Shown: piece after piece, positions 11,601 through 22,664 of the stretch
Numbering within the stretch: the first letter of the stretch is position 1
How the letters are laid out: each line of letters begins with the position of its first letter
From: Sceloporus undulatus
Lineage: Eukaryota > Chordata > Lepidosauria > Squamata > Phrynosomatidae
Reading direction: 5' to 3'
Assembly (NCBI RefSeq): GCF_019175285.1
Contig: NC_056524.1
Location: 172,816,551 to 172,880,550, forward strand
Length of the DNA: 64,000 nucleotides
Made by a program: the position numbers and the translations under genes
The notes under the pieces: generated by a model
Told to the model about the DNA's origin: nothing
Databases searched by the model: none
What the model saw: only the letters and a program-made list of their open reading frames with translations

Positions 11601-12139
11601 CTCATTCTAAAGTGTGTCAGTGTTCTTAACTGTAAAATACAAATAGTTTTATTCAGAGAAACAAGCCTAATTAGGAGGCAGAAGCAGAGCCAGAATCTTG
11701 GTCACAATCCTTCTCTTCTTTTACTTTCTTTTTGGAGTCAGCAAAAATAACAATTATCATTATGGTGGGGCTGAGATTAAATACCGTACATACCCTGGAA
11801 TGCAATTTTCAGGTAATTCTTAACACATACCTAGTGCTTCTTAGGTAGAGTGTTGTAGGGGTTTACCACTTAACCCACTGCTTTTTTATCATGTGGAAGG
11901 CTTTGCCTAAACCCCTGCTGCCACCAAATGTGAAGACTTCCATAAATCTCAGGTTATCACCAAGAGGAAGGGTTTTCCCTTGCCCCACCTCTGCAAAAAG
12001 TGTAAGGGCCGCCTCCTGTGCTACTGCTGTGGCCACCAATTGTGGTGACCTTCCAGATGTCTTTAAGGTACCTATGTGAGACATTACATCATTACTGGAC
12101 ACCAACCCTCTTTATTCACTACTGCTACCATAGATTAAC

Positions 12140-12432
12140 ATGCCAATTCTGATGGTTGGAAGGTTGGCAGTTCAAGGCCCAAGTGCTGCATGATGGGGTG
12201 AGCGCCTGTCAGTAGTCCTAGCTTCTGCCAACCTAGTAGTTCAAAAGCATGCAAATGCAAGTAGATAAATAAGCACCAGTGGGAGGGTAACAGCATTCAG
12301 TGGAGTCATGCTGGCCACATGACCACCAGAGCAGTCCTCGGGCAACGTTGGCTCTTCCACTTAGTAACAGAGGAGTACCACTCCCTACAGTCAGTTACAA
12401 CTAGACATTCATGTCAAGGCACTACCTGTACC
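12140..12432 (+). mobile_element. tRNA-derived SINE (second family)
   Basis: Contains GGCAGTTCAAGGCCC (B-box-like), AGCTTCTGCCAACCTAG, AAGCATGCAAATGCAAGTAG, GTCATGCTGGCCACATGACC and AGTTACAACTAGACA. A second copy lies on the minus strand at 20955-21185. The family is widespread in reptile genomes; no name is assigned here. Confidence 0.75.
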
Positions 12433-12664
12433 AATGTCTGAATCTGTAGTGGTCCTGGAGGCTGAAAGCACATAAAATACAAAAACAATACTTTATTAAT
12501 AGAAGTTGAATATAACAAAACAGATTAATATATTTAAAGCACATATCACTCACATACTCCCCTCCTAGCTAATTTAGACTCTTATTTTACTTCCTAAAAC
12601 TGACTTCACCCCCAATCCTCCACTTGCTTACTCTTCCACCCTCTCTCACTACCATAACTGACTA

Positions 12665-12887
12665 CGGCTCTGTCCGCACTGCAGAAATAATCCAGTTTGA
12701 CACCATTTTGACTGTCATAGCTTAATGCTGTGGATTCTGGGAATTGTAATTTTATGAGCCATTTAGCTTTCTCTTTTAGAGGGCCTGGTGCCCCAGCAAA
12801 CCTCAATACCCAGAATTCTATAGTATTGAGCCATGGCAGTTAAAGTGTTGTGAACCGGGATTATTTCTCAGTGCAAACACAGCCTTT
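12665..12887. mobile_element. Foldback MITE copy
   Basis: A diverged copy of the core unit seen at 10498-10826, with CCAGTTTGACACC near the left end and an AATACCCAGAATTC arm on the right. Intergenic between PPA1 and SAR1A. Confidence 0.8.
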
Positions 12888-12899
12888 ATCAACTCTCAT

Positions 12900-14000
12900 C
12901 TCAGCTGTCATTCAACAGTCGTATTCAATCAATCACCACTTACTCTCGACATTCCATTCTAAACAAATTAAAGCAACATTTTATACCCAAACATCCATGG
13001 CATCACAAGTATTCTTTTTCATCTAGTGAGAAGACTGTGACCCTTTTGTTTGAACCTGGGAACCATCCACTTTTTGTACTGCAGTGATTGACCAGTGGAG
13101 CTGCCATTGATGATTGCTTAAGATGGGTGTGGATTCAAGTCTTAGAGCGGGGAAAACAGGACAAATTAATTTGGTCTGACAGTGCCCACCACTGAGTGGT
13201 TTGCAGCCTGCCTGCTTGTAGTGGGGTACAAACTGATAGAATTACTGACCCATGCTCCTGCTCTGTTTCTGCTATTTTCATTTGAATTAGTCTGTCCCCA
13301 GAATAATGAGGGAAGCCAGGTAAGTCAGAAAATGGTATCTGTAAGTACACAGTCAGATGAAACAGGTTCTTCTGCAATGCTACCCTCAAATCAGGGGTGG
13401 CCCATCAATAGCAATGCTGAATAGTGCTCCTGGCCCATACCCCTGTTCTTGGCTGAGGTTTCCCCTTGAAATAGGCATGGTTTCCCAGCCCCTCTCTTGC
13501 TTTGCTGAGAGAGTGAAGATTTTTTTTGCTTTCTGCTTGTCAATCTAGCTCAGATCCCTTAGAGTTTACCATTTTGATTAATTGAACTACTAAGGTTGTA
13601 AACAACAGTAATGTCTAGTAGACAGGTCAGCATTTTCCTTAACCTTCTCATGCTTTCTGCCTTTCAGGAAATCTATATGACAGAATAAAATGTGCAGCTT
13701 TATAATAATTTGTACATTGGTTAAACAACCAGTTTATACAGTTTATCTGGGGAAGATCATCCTATCACAGGCATTTTCAATCTAGGCAGATTCTCTGACA
13801 CACATTTCAGAGTGTAGACATACATTTCTTATCAATGTAGTTTATCCTTTATAAGGAACATTGCAGTGGTAAAGGATATCAGCTTATACCGTATTTGTAT
13901 GACATGAGCATTTTACATTGCATCTGTTCAGGAAATTGCATGTTTTAGACCTTTCAATACATTTCAGCACTTACGTTCATTGCGTTGATAGCATGGAGAT
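12900..14000. other. Intergenic stretch, no feature recognised
   Basis: Mixed-composition DNA. Short open frames at 13135-13548 have no family resemblance that I can see. Confidence 0.5.
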
Positions 14001-14004
14001 GGTT

Positions 14005-14745
14005 TGTGAGGAAACACTTGTAAAGAGAAGGAGAGTAGTGGAGGGTTTGAAGTCCCAGGAGCAGGGAAAGGGGGGAGCAATTAAGGCTTACACCTGTGGG
14101 ATGGGGTGGAGCCCCGGGAAGAATGAAAAGGAGCCAGGGAGAGGCACTCGGGAGGAGGGGAATGACTGGAAGAAGGGAGGAGGACGCCGTGGTTGCCGAG
14201 ACTCCTCTCTGGGAGGTAGAGTGCGGGTAGGCCCAGTCTGACTACTCACCCCGCCTGTCCCCAGGAAGGGATTGGAAGCAATGGGCAGCCATGGAACCCT
14301 GAAGCAGGTTGGAGGAGAGGAGGGCCAAGACAAGGAGAGGAGCCGTGGTGGGTGTTGAGAGAGAGGCGCCAGGCAGTAGACCTACAGCGAGGGAAGGGCA
14401 GGAAAGTCCAGCTTGGGAGTATCGTCCGCCCCGCTCACGGACCCTTTAAAGAAGAGACCCGGGCGACTAGAAGAAAAGCCTTGCCTGACCAGTGAGGTAA
14501 CTGGGTCAGAGCCACGGGGACTCCAAGCCCGGTACTAAGTTTACCACTCCAGTGCAGTAACTAGGAAGTGGGCTTATGCAACGCTGTGACCGGGAAGAAA
14601 GAATAAACGTGTTCTAAGTTTTGTTGGCAAAGTTATATCGGCCTTAGTGTTTGTTTGTAGCTACTTTCGGGGCACACGTGGAGCCAATCCCAGGGGCGGC
14701 GACCAGGGGCACAGCGGCCCCACCCACACAGTCAGACTGGCATGT
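14005..14745 (+). repeat. LTR-like retroelement fossil (solo)
   Basis: A purine- and GC-rich stretch with AATAAA near 14604, a T-rich stretch after it, and an end resembling an LTR/leader junction (AATCCCAGGGGCGGCGACC, then CCCACCCACACA). No coding domain lies beside it. The composition contrasts with the AT-rich surroundings. The family is unknown, the ends are uncertain and it looks old and broken. An unrecognised non-coding host exon is the alternative. Confidence 0.35.
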
Positions 14746-14779
14746 TATCATAAATAAAACACTTTCACCCATTTGGAGA

Positions 14780-14987
14780 TATAGTGGACCTTGGTATTTG
14801 CTGGGGGTTGGTTCCAGGGCCCCCTGCAAATAGCAAAATCTGTGGATGCTCAAGTCCCATTAAATACAATGGATAGTAAAATGGTGTCCCTTATATAAAA
14901 TGGCAAAATCAAGGTTTCTTTATATATATATTTTATTATTTTCAAGCCATGGATTCTTGGAGCTGTGGATATGGAGGGCCGACTGTA
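14780..14987 (+). mobile_element. pogo/Tigger-type MITE (MER2-like)
   Basis: Contains GGTTGGTTCCAGGGCCCCC, ATCTGTGGATGCTCAAGTCC, CATTAAATACAATGG, CCTTATATAAAATGGCAAAA and a right end GGAGGGCCGACTGTA, the hallmark order of MER2/Tigger-related elements. TA borders both ends. Two more copies lie at 39162-39382 and 51714-51931. Confidence 0.8.
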
Positions 14988-15623
14988 GGATACAGGCAAA
15001 CATCTTTTGCCTTTGGCTCTGTCATGAGATGACTAGCCCCAAACAACTGCCTTTCCTATAATTACATTGAGCTTGCAAAAATTTGCATCTTTCATCCAAT
15101 GACTTTACCAGGCCTCATTTAGTTTTAGACATACACTTTGTCTCATTAGGTTTCCTGCCTGAGTTTACTTACATGATAGCTATTACATAAAAATCTAAGT
15201 TGGAGGAACCAATATTGGCTTTGTTTCCAGGTATATGCAGTGGGACATAGTTCCTTATCTCTTGTTTACTTTTAGCTGGCTAGCTGTCATCAGCCTGCTG
15301 CTCTTTTTTGCCATCTTGTATTTTGTATATCTCTGTTTCTTACAGAGTACCTTTTAAACTCTTCATTTCTAACACATTTTATCTCTTAATATACCTAATG
15401 TGGGATGACAAAATCATTGTAGTTGACAGAAATCCTACCACACACTACTACTGGGAAACAGGCAGGACTAGTAAGGGTATCCATACCATATGGACTAGGT
15501 CACTATTGCACATACCCACAGTCATATCATTAGCAGCAGTGAATACCTAAATGTGTGCATTGCTCGTGCTAGGTATGCTATGAGAATACAAAAGCATCTT
15601 AGATAAAGAATATAACTACAGTA

Positions 15624-15846
15624 TGTTGTTGTCTACCTTCAAGTCATTTCCTACTTATGGCATCCCTAAAGTAAATCTATCATGATATGATTTGTTCAGA
15701 GGGGGTTTGCCATTGCCTTCCTTCCTTTGAGGCTAAGAGAATGTGACCTGCACAAGGTCATCCAGTGGATTTCCAGGAGTGAGGGGATTTGAACTCTGGT
15801 CTGCCAAAGTCCTAGTCCAACACTCAAACTAGCACACCATGCTGGC
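15624..15846 (-). mobile_element. tRNA-derived SINE
   Basis: Reverse orientation of the 33946-34135 family, with TTGTTGTCTACCTTCAAGTC at the 3' end and a B-box-like TTTGAACTCTGGTCTGCC near the 5' end. Intergenic. Confidence 0.8.
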
Positions 15847-15849
15847 TCT

Positions 15850-18785
15850 CCTGATACCAGAAATGCCAATTAAATTGCACTAGGCTTAGCATTCTTCATG
15901 CAGAATTTATCAGCCTACATTTTGGTGGGGCAAGGTTCTGGAAGCATGCATATTTATTGCTCTAGCATCTCAACTTTCAAACTGCAATGGAAGGAGCGTG
16001 TTTTCTGCAACAAATATACTCCACACACTCTAATGCCCTAATTGGCTGTTAAAGATACTGTGTTTGTGAAAGATTTGCGAACTTGACAGATAAAATACAT
16101 TTTGTGCTGGCTAAGGATAAGACACGGTGCTTTCCTCTCACCAGGGAAGCACTTTTGTAGTACGTCCTTTGCTGCACATGGTATTTCAGTAATAAAAAGG
16201 ATCTTGAAAATTAATTGGCCCTTTAAGCAAATGGTTTTTTGAGTGTGCTTTTTGGTTGATAGTTATAATAAGCTGTAGGACAGTCTTCAAAGAATATACT
16301 AAGTATATTTCAAATACCCTGCCTGACCCTGATTTTTCAATTACTGTATGCCTTATTTCAGAACCCCTGCCTTCCACCATCTGGTCCTATACTGAAAGAA
16401 CCCATTTTATGCTGACATCCAAACTAGTAGAATAGCAGCACCTGCCTTGCTTGCTTTTTGAAAGTGTGTTAAATAGCCTTTGAAATGTATCTCTGCATGG
16501 AGAGGTATGTTTCAAATTGAGAAATGAAAGAGTATACTTCAGAGACCAAATAAAATGGACAAGTGTGATGATATGGAATCCACACATTACTTGTTTTACA
16601 AAATACAACCAGTTTCACCTATGCCCATAGTTTACTTATGTAATTCTTTAAAATAGCCATGAGCAACTTCCAACTTTCCAAATGTCATTAGACTGTAACT
16701 CCCATCAGTTCAAGCCAGTGATGGTGAATCGTGATGGCATCCCAAGTAACAAATTTGAAAGGACCACAAGTTGACTGACTTCTACAAATAACAATGGCTC
16801 CTGATCCAGTTCAAAAGCCAACTTCTCAACAGTTCTCATTGATTACACAGGCGTGCAAAACTGATGGTTATAATAAAAAAATTTTCTAAATGTATGCTGG
16901 TTTTATAGGAATTTGGCATTCTAAATCCAGAAATGACCACAGATTTTCTCCATCACATACGTTTTTTTCACAGCTTGCTTTGACATTTGTATGTTGTAAT
17001 ATGTGAATTAAATTATCCTCCGAACAATATCCTGCAAAGAAATAAGAAAGTGCTAAATATTTCTAACAGACTTAATTCGCTGATATGAAACAAAAACCAG
17101 TTTCAGGTGCCATCGGTTCACAAAACCCAACAGAGACTGTAATGAGAACCAAAAACATACTATATGTGACTTAAAATGTGTTTACAACCATGAAAGAAGC
17201 AGCTTTGGCAATACAGTACTTATTGCATGACAACACCTCTAGCCCAAAGCTATGCTCTCCCCGACATGTCCCTTTTAATGGAGCAAGAAACACATCAATG
17301 ACCTGGCAAGCGCATAAGTCCCCAGATGTGAAGCATCACTCCTAGTACAGTTGCGTGATTGCCAGTCATATGGTGTCAGTATCCCTCTCTCCCTGTGCCC
17401 CTTGTAGCAACACCTGCATATGCCACACTGTATTTTGGGGTCTTCATATTTTCATCGGCTATCCTATTTTGAGAGATCAATGATCTTTCACGAACACTAG
17501 GTCAGTTTCCCAGGAATGAAGGAACGTGTCCCAAGGCATGTGTACATCCAGGTAAACAAGACCATTAAATCTAAATGTGGGAATTAGTGCTCCTTCCTCC
17601 CAAAGTAATATGCATTCCTCTCCCAACTTGAGGCAAAGCATTTCCTCACACCCAAAATGGTAAGCCATCATTTCTGTTGTGTCCCCAAACAAACTTCCTT
17701 GTCCACGCCTTGGGGATATCCTGATCCAGTTATAAACTACGGTTAATATTAGCACCATCTGGAATCCCAAGGTCATTTCCTAGAAAAAGACAATTCATCC
17801 TGTTACCTGACCAGATCTAAAGTATAAATATGTTTCAAAACCTACAGCCAGCACATTACACATGGTCTAGCGCGCTGTGATGTCAGTGTCACCCTCAACA
17901 TCCCAGTCTGAGCCTCTACAGCTTTTGTGGTCTATCATAGGACAGGCAATATAACTCCCTGCAAACCTCTAAAAAACCCTCTATCCGGTTTCTAATTTCC
18001 ATTTGGTTAGCTCTGTATTTTGTGTCTGGGTGAATTGCTATCTTTGTGTTGTTAATTGCACTCCTCATTTTTCTAAACGAACCTTAATTTCCCCTAAATC
18101 TGGAACCCCTGAGTTAGTACTGGTATAATAAACAGGTGCAAATGGTGCAATTGTTACCCAAGCCTCCGCAAAAGGTAATTTCCCCAAAATTTGAAGTCCC
18201 TTCCTTCGCCTGTTCTTGGGTAATGCCGCTGCCTCTCTATTCCCAAGAATCCTGCTATCTTTATTTTTTTTCTCTCTCTTCTCTTTCTTCTTTTAAACTT
18301 AAATTGAGGTAACAGAGTCTGGAATTACATGGAAAAGTGGGAATTTGAAATAAAAATACCCAAAAAAGCTGCCAGGCAGCAGGGCATAAAACAGGGAGGA
18401 TTGGTTAAGGGAAAACAGGGAAGACACTACAAGGGGGGAGCGCATTGAGGTGGCGGCGGTCATGGCTTTCTGCAAGCAACGTGCTACTTGTTTTATGACT
18501 AGAATGACTGCTGTGAGAATGGGGCTCTGTGATAAAGTCCTAAGGATTGGAAGAACGGCTATGAAGGAACAGCAATAACAACAACAACACCAAACATTTA
18601 TACGAGTGTTTTTTTGCATTTGTTTTTGTCATGCCCTCCATTTTGTCCTCCTTTATGGTTATCACCTCTGGTCACACCACCCAAAACAAGAACCTTTATT
18701 TATTTAGAAAACAACATGTGGGCAATGCCTTCATTGGCAAACAGAAATGCCAGCTATTTAATGTTTACTTAATCTGAGGCCCCAT
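15850..18785. other. Intergenic stretch, no gene recognised
   Basis: Roughly 3 kb upstream of the SAR1A promoter with only short unrelated open frames (for example 17477-17776 and 18299-18619 on the minus strand). None shows a family match, splice pattern or codon bias that I can support. A short hAT-like scrap may lie near 16670-16740. Confidence 0.5.
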
Positions 18786-18789
18786 CACT

Positions 18790-19515
18790 GAGGGCTTGGA
18801 CTCACAATCTTATAGATTAAATTATAGTTAATATATTTTATTTATACATTACCTATATGGATTTACTGGGGCTCAAATCCACAACTTATATGAATTTCCA
18901 TTTATATGCATATTTAAATTTATAGTATAATAATTTATAATATAATAGATTAATAATAAAAAATTATATATATATATATATACACACACCACACATATAT
19001 ATATTATGTATGGTATATGTGTAATCATATAATAAAATTGTATATATTATATATATTTAAATGTAATATATGTAATATAATATAAAATATTATGTGTGTT
19101 GTAATATAGATAATAATGTATATATTATAATATAGAGTGTGTTGTATATAGATATATATATATTACACATTATAAGTAATATTATAATATATTCTAATAT
19201 ATTATATTTTGTATATATTACTTATATGAATTTACCAGGCCTCTAACCCTCAACCCTGTATTAATTTAAATTTATATCAATATTTATAATGTATTTATAA
19301 CATAATTTATGATAAAGGTTAATAATAATAATAATAATAATAATACATATTATTTTAATATATTATATACAGTATTTAAAAATTATATATATATATATAT
19401 ATAATATAATATATGATATTTTATACATATATATATATATATAATATGTTATGATATATTATACTATAATTAATAATTATAATGTATTATAATTAACATA
19501 GTATTTATTTACATA
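18790..19515. repeat. AT-rich tandem-like block with (TA)n tracts
   Basis: About 725 bp of nearly pure A/T, including TA runs near 18967 and 19386, and an AAT run at 19318-19344. A GC-containing phrase (TATGAATTTACCGGGGCTC in its best form) recurs at 18851-18889, 19220-19258 and 19518-19556. The T-rich DNA after the first two copies also matches, so the block looks like a degenerate tandem array with units of about 300-370 bp. It ends abruptly at the SAR1A CpG island. Confidence 0.75.
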
Positions 19516-19559
19516 GTACTCCTATGAATTTACCGGGGCTCGAACCCGCGACCTTAGGG

Positions 19560-20010
19560 AGAGAGACGGAGACAGACCGACAGACACAGACGCTACGTCA
19601 ACCGCCACCGTCACGCGCCTTACGCTTATGTGGGCAGGGCTTACTCGCGTGGCCACGCCCAGGCGGGACACGTCAGCGCGCGAGAGAGCAGAGCCGCGGT
19701 GGCACAGCAGAGAAGCCTCTCTCGCTCGCTCTTTCCCCCTCCCCAACCGGAAGTAAAGTCTACGTACTTCCGGCGTGGAGCTGGCGGCTGAGGAGTGAGC
19801 CAGAAGAGAAGAGTGAGAGAGCTTGAGGGAGACAGAGAGAGTCTGAAGCGCCGAGTCCGGTGAGGAGAGGCTCCGTCGCTACGGAAGCCGGGGGAGGCGA
19901 GGCAGGGGGCGGTGGGGCCGTTGGGCCTGGCTTAGGCCTGGGAGGGAGGGAAGGGAGGCCGGGAAAGTGACACGCAGGCGAGGCGGGAGGAGGGGTCTGG
20001 AGGCCTCGGC
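19560..20010 (+). promoter_or_regulatory. SAR1A: SAR1A CpG-island promoter
   Basis: Sharp change from AT-rich DNA to CpG-rich DNA with many CG and GGCG runs. Two ETS/GABP-type sites face each other: ACCGGAAGTA at 19746-19755 and TACTTCCGG at 19765-19773. This layout is typical of TATA-less housekeeping promoters. A consensus 5' splice site follows at 19860, and SAR1A coding exons begin 4 kb downstream, so this is the expected start of that gene. Confidence 0.8.
19775..19859 (+). other. SAR1A: SAR1A non-coding exon 1 (3' boundary seen)
   Basis: The purine-rich stretch after the ETS pair ends at GAGTCCG followed by the donor GTGAGG at 19860. It is proposed to splice to the acceptor TCTAG at 23943, where 17 nt of 5' UTR precede the ATG. 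The left boundary (transcription start) is an estimate. Confidence 0.55.
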
Positions 20011-20021
20011 CGCTTTAATCA

Positions 20022-20216
20022 TCCATTCTGAGAGCGCTTTAACTGCCCTGGCTCAGTGCTGGGGGATCATGGGAAGTGTAGTCTTGTGGGACATTGAGCC
20101 CTCTGTCAGAGAGAGCTCTGGCGCCACAATAAACTACAATTCCCAAGATCCCCTAGCACTGAGCCAGAGCAGTTAAAGCGCTCTCAAACTGTATTGTTTC
20201 TGCAGTGTGTTTTGGA
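20022..20216. mobile_element. Foldback MITE copy in SAR1A intron 1
   Basis: Well-preserved core unit: TTTAACTGCCCTGGCTCAG on the left is matched by its complement CTGAGCCAGAGCAGTTAAAG on the right. A remnant of the long form (TGTGTTTTGGAC, then AATAGCAAGTA) follows the right arm. It abuts the edge of the CpG island. Confidence 0.85.
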
Positions 20217-20251
20217 CTGGGGAGGGGGATGGATTGGGATTAATAACCATA

Positions 20252-20425
20252 GCAATAGCAAGTACATTTCCCTGCTGCTTATCAGTGCCCTTAAGCACTC
20301 CCTAAGTGGCCTGCAATGTGTAATAAGCTAAATGCCCCCAAGTATCCCCAATGGATACTCATTTTAGAGACCTAAGGAAGGAGGCAAGCCTGAGTCGACC
20401 CTGGAGCCCTTGGTTGGTATTGAGT
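20252..20425 (-). mobile_element. SINE with LINE-like tail, partial
   Basis: Matches 47590-47826 in GCAATAGCAAGTACATTT, CTTATCAGTGC, CTTAAGCACTC and CAAGCCTGAGTCGACCC. On the minus strand the tRNA-like head is partly lost. Confidence 0.7.
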
Positions 20426-20439
20426 TGGCAATGAGGAAA

Positions 20440-20955
20440 TCAGAACAGTTAAAAAGTTTCCCCCTTTCTTTGGATCAGACATTGATCAGGACAGAGACTG
20501 CGGTCAAGAAACCAGGAGAAGATGAGAAGGACAACTATGAAAGAGCTAGACAAGGTCCTAAAGTGTAAAGATATAAAGTTAGCATCATCCAAGCCATTGT
20601 ATTCCCCATCAGTATGTATGGACATGAGAGCTGGGGAGGGATTGGGATGTAAGGTGTGTATGTTCTTGTTTTCATTTTGAGCCGCCTCGATGGCCTTCCA
20701 CAGACAGGCAGGGTAAAAATAAAGCTCTTACTGTTTTATTTCTTGTGGAGAAAATGGATAGAAAGAAAACCAACTCGTTGGGGATGCAGTGCCAGAGAAG
20801 AGTGCCAAGGATCCCATAGACATCCAAAGCGACAAACAAATGGGTCCTTGCGCAGATCAAACCAGAAATCTCTCTAGAAGCCCAGATGGCAAAGTTGAGG
20901 CTGTCTTACTTTGGCCACTTTGAGGGAAGGCATTAGGAAAGACAGTAATGCTAGA
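20440..20955 (+). mobile_element. RTE/BovB-like LINE ORF2 3' part, interrupted
   Basis: Translation gives residues resembling the BovB C-terminal region: an ISMYGHESW stretch near 20610, then TNGSLRRSNQ-like and LRLSYFGH-like stretches near 20830-20925. A short unrelated insertion of about 110 bp splits it at 20634-20745. It is degenerate and non-coding now. Family assignment rests on similarity to the known BovB protein order. Confidence 0.65.
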
Positions 20956-21185
20956 AAAGGTGGTAAAGGTAAAGGTAGTCCCTTGACATAAGTGACTGCA
21001 GGGAACAGTACTCACCTCTGTGACTAAGCCAAAGAGCCAGCGTTGTCAGAGACTACTCTGTGAGCATGCAGCCAGCATGATTGCACAAAACGCTGTTTAC
21101 CTTCCCACTGGAATGGTACCTATTTGTCTACTTTCCAACTGCTAGGTTGGCAGAAGCTGGGAGCGATATCTGACTAGGTCCTCTG
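20955..21185 (-). mobile_element. tRNA-derived SINE (second family)
   Basis: Minus-strand partner of 12140-12432. The plus strand begins AAAGGTAAAGGTAGTCCC and ends CTAGGTTGGCAGAAGCTGGG. It directly follows the RTE LINE 3' end. Confidence 0.75.
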
Positions 21186-21189
21186 GGTG

Positions 21190-21600
21190 GTCATAGGCAA
21201 TCTTGTTTTTATAGGCTGTGGCAAATTCCTCCCAGAGGACCTGAGTGTGTGGGGTGGATTATATGGCAGGAGGCAGAACTGAAGATAGGTTGGACCCAAG
21301 CCATTTAGGGCTTTATAGGTAATAACCAATACCTTGAATGGGCCTGTAAACTAATAGGCAGCCAGTGAAGGGATCTTAAGATTGGTGTTATATGGTCTCT
21401 TCTGGATGTGCCTGAGACCAGTCTGGCTGCCATATTCTGTACTAGTTGAAGCACAAGGGTAGCCCCATGTAGAGTCAACAGAGTCAGCGTCTTAGAAAGA
21501 GGTCTAGGTAAATGGACCTTATTAAGAAACTTGTGGGTCTTCATTTCATAGGAGCTGAACGTAGCAGTGGAGAACAGGAGGGCTTGGAGGCTTCTCATCC
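21190..21600 (-). mobile_element. L2-type LINE ORF2 fragment
   Basis: The minus-strand frame at 21305-21598 contains LQLVQNMAARLVSG, RRDHITPILRSLHWLPI, a hallmark of the L2/CR1 ORF2 region just after the reverse transcriptase. The plus strand carries the usual AAGCCATTTAGGGCTTTATA stretch. It is a fragment with no intact ORF. Confidence 0.75.
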
Positions 21601-21639
21601 ATGAGTTAAGGTTGACTCAAGGGCAGTTAACAACAACAA

Positions 21640-21745
21640 TCAGGGGAAGGCAGTGTCAAACCACCTCTGAACAAATCTTTCCAAGAAAACCCCATGAGCC
21701 TTAGAGTCGGCCTAAGCCAGAAGCAACTTGAAGACACGTAACAAT
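21640..21745 (+). mobile_element. tRNA-derived SINE, 3' part
   Basis: Only the tail half of the 33946-34135 family: CCTCTGAACAAATCTTTCC, AAGAAAACCCCATGAGCC, AACTTGAAGACACGTAACA. Confidence 0.65.
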
Positions 21746-22458
21746 CCCAAAATAATTGCGTTCAGGGAATAAGCCTTTTCCAAGCCTCCCCCTTCTTGCC
21801 TAACTAGTTGTAGAACTTCATTGTATGGATTACTGAAGTAATTTAGCTGAAGCTCTTGGAACAGTTCACAATGTTCTCCCAGAATGCCCCTCACCACAAC
21901 CACCCTCCCTCCTTTGTTGGTTTTATTCCTTATGGTAGTGTTCCCTTTCCCCTTGTGCTTTTCAAAAAGCGTGAGAGATTACTGATAATACAGGCAATAC
22001 AATACCGGCAGTACGGTGTGGCAGTACAGTGACACCGGACTATGTAATTGTTGGGTTGTTATATGGTTAATCACAAAATAGCAACCTGACCGGTTGAGGA
22101 CAAAAATATAGAAAAGAACAGGGTGGCTTTTCATGCGAACATGGTGAGTTGCCATGAGGATTTATAGGCTTTTAAATCATTTAGGGCCCTTTTGTCCACT
22201 ACAGGTATTGTTTTACAGCTCCTCCTGTCCTTTACCATTGGTGATGGTAGGATGAGTTCTGGAAGTTGAAGTCCAAAACATCCAGATGCCCCAAAGTTCT
22301 CCATTTTGGATATAAGAGGTCACTTTTAAAATAACCCAAACACTTGAGGATTAGGCTTCTCTAAAACCCATGGCCTCTGTTCCAGAAACCCTGGGAGTTC
22401 ATTTACAGTATACTTCTATGTATGCCTACTTGGAAATATGTTCTGTTAGATTAATTAA

Positions 22459-22660
22459 GGCTGCATCTGCGCTGCCAGACATAATCCAGTTTGGCACCAT
22501 TTTAACTTCGATAGCTCAGTACTTTGTAATTCTGGGATTTTGAGTTTTGTGACATATTTAGCCTTCTCTGTCAGAGCTCTGGTGCCACAATAAACTACAA
22601 ATCCCAGAATTCCATAGCATTGAGCCAAACTGGATTAATTCTGCTAGTGTGGATGCAGCC
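22459..22660. mobile_element. Foldback MITE copy with clear ends
   Basis: Begins GGCTGCATCTGCGCTG and ends CTAGTGTGGATGCAGCC, so the terminal inverted repeats (GGCTGCATC) are visible here. The interior is a diverged core unit. SAR1A intron 1. Confidence 0.85.
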
Positions 22661-22664
22661 TGAG

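Noticed and set aside
19518-19556. Possible tRNA gene on the minus strand
   Set aside because: Only a B-box-like stretch (GGTTCGAGCCC) is present; no anticodon arm or acceptor stem can be drawn.
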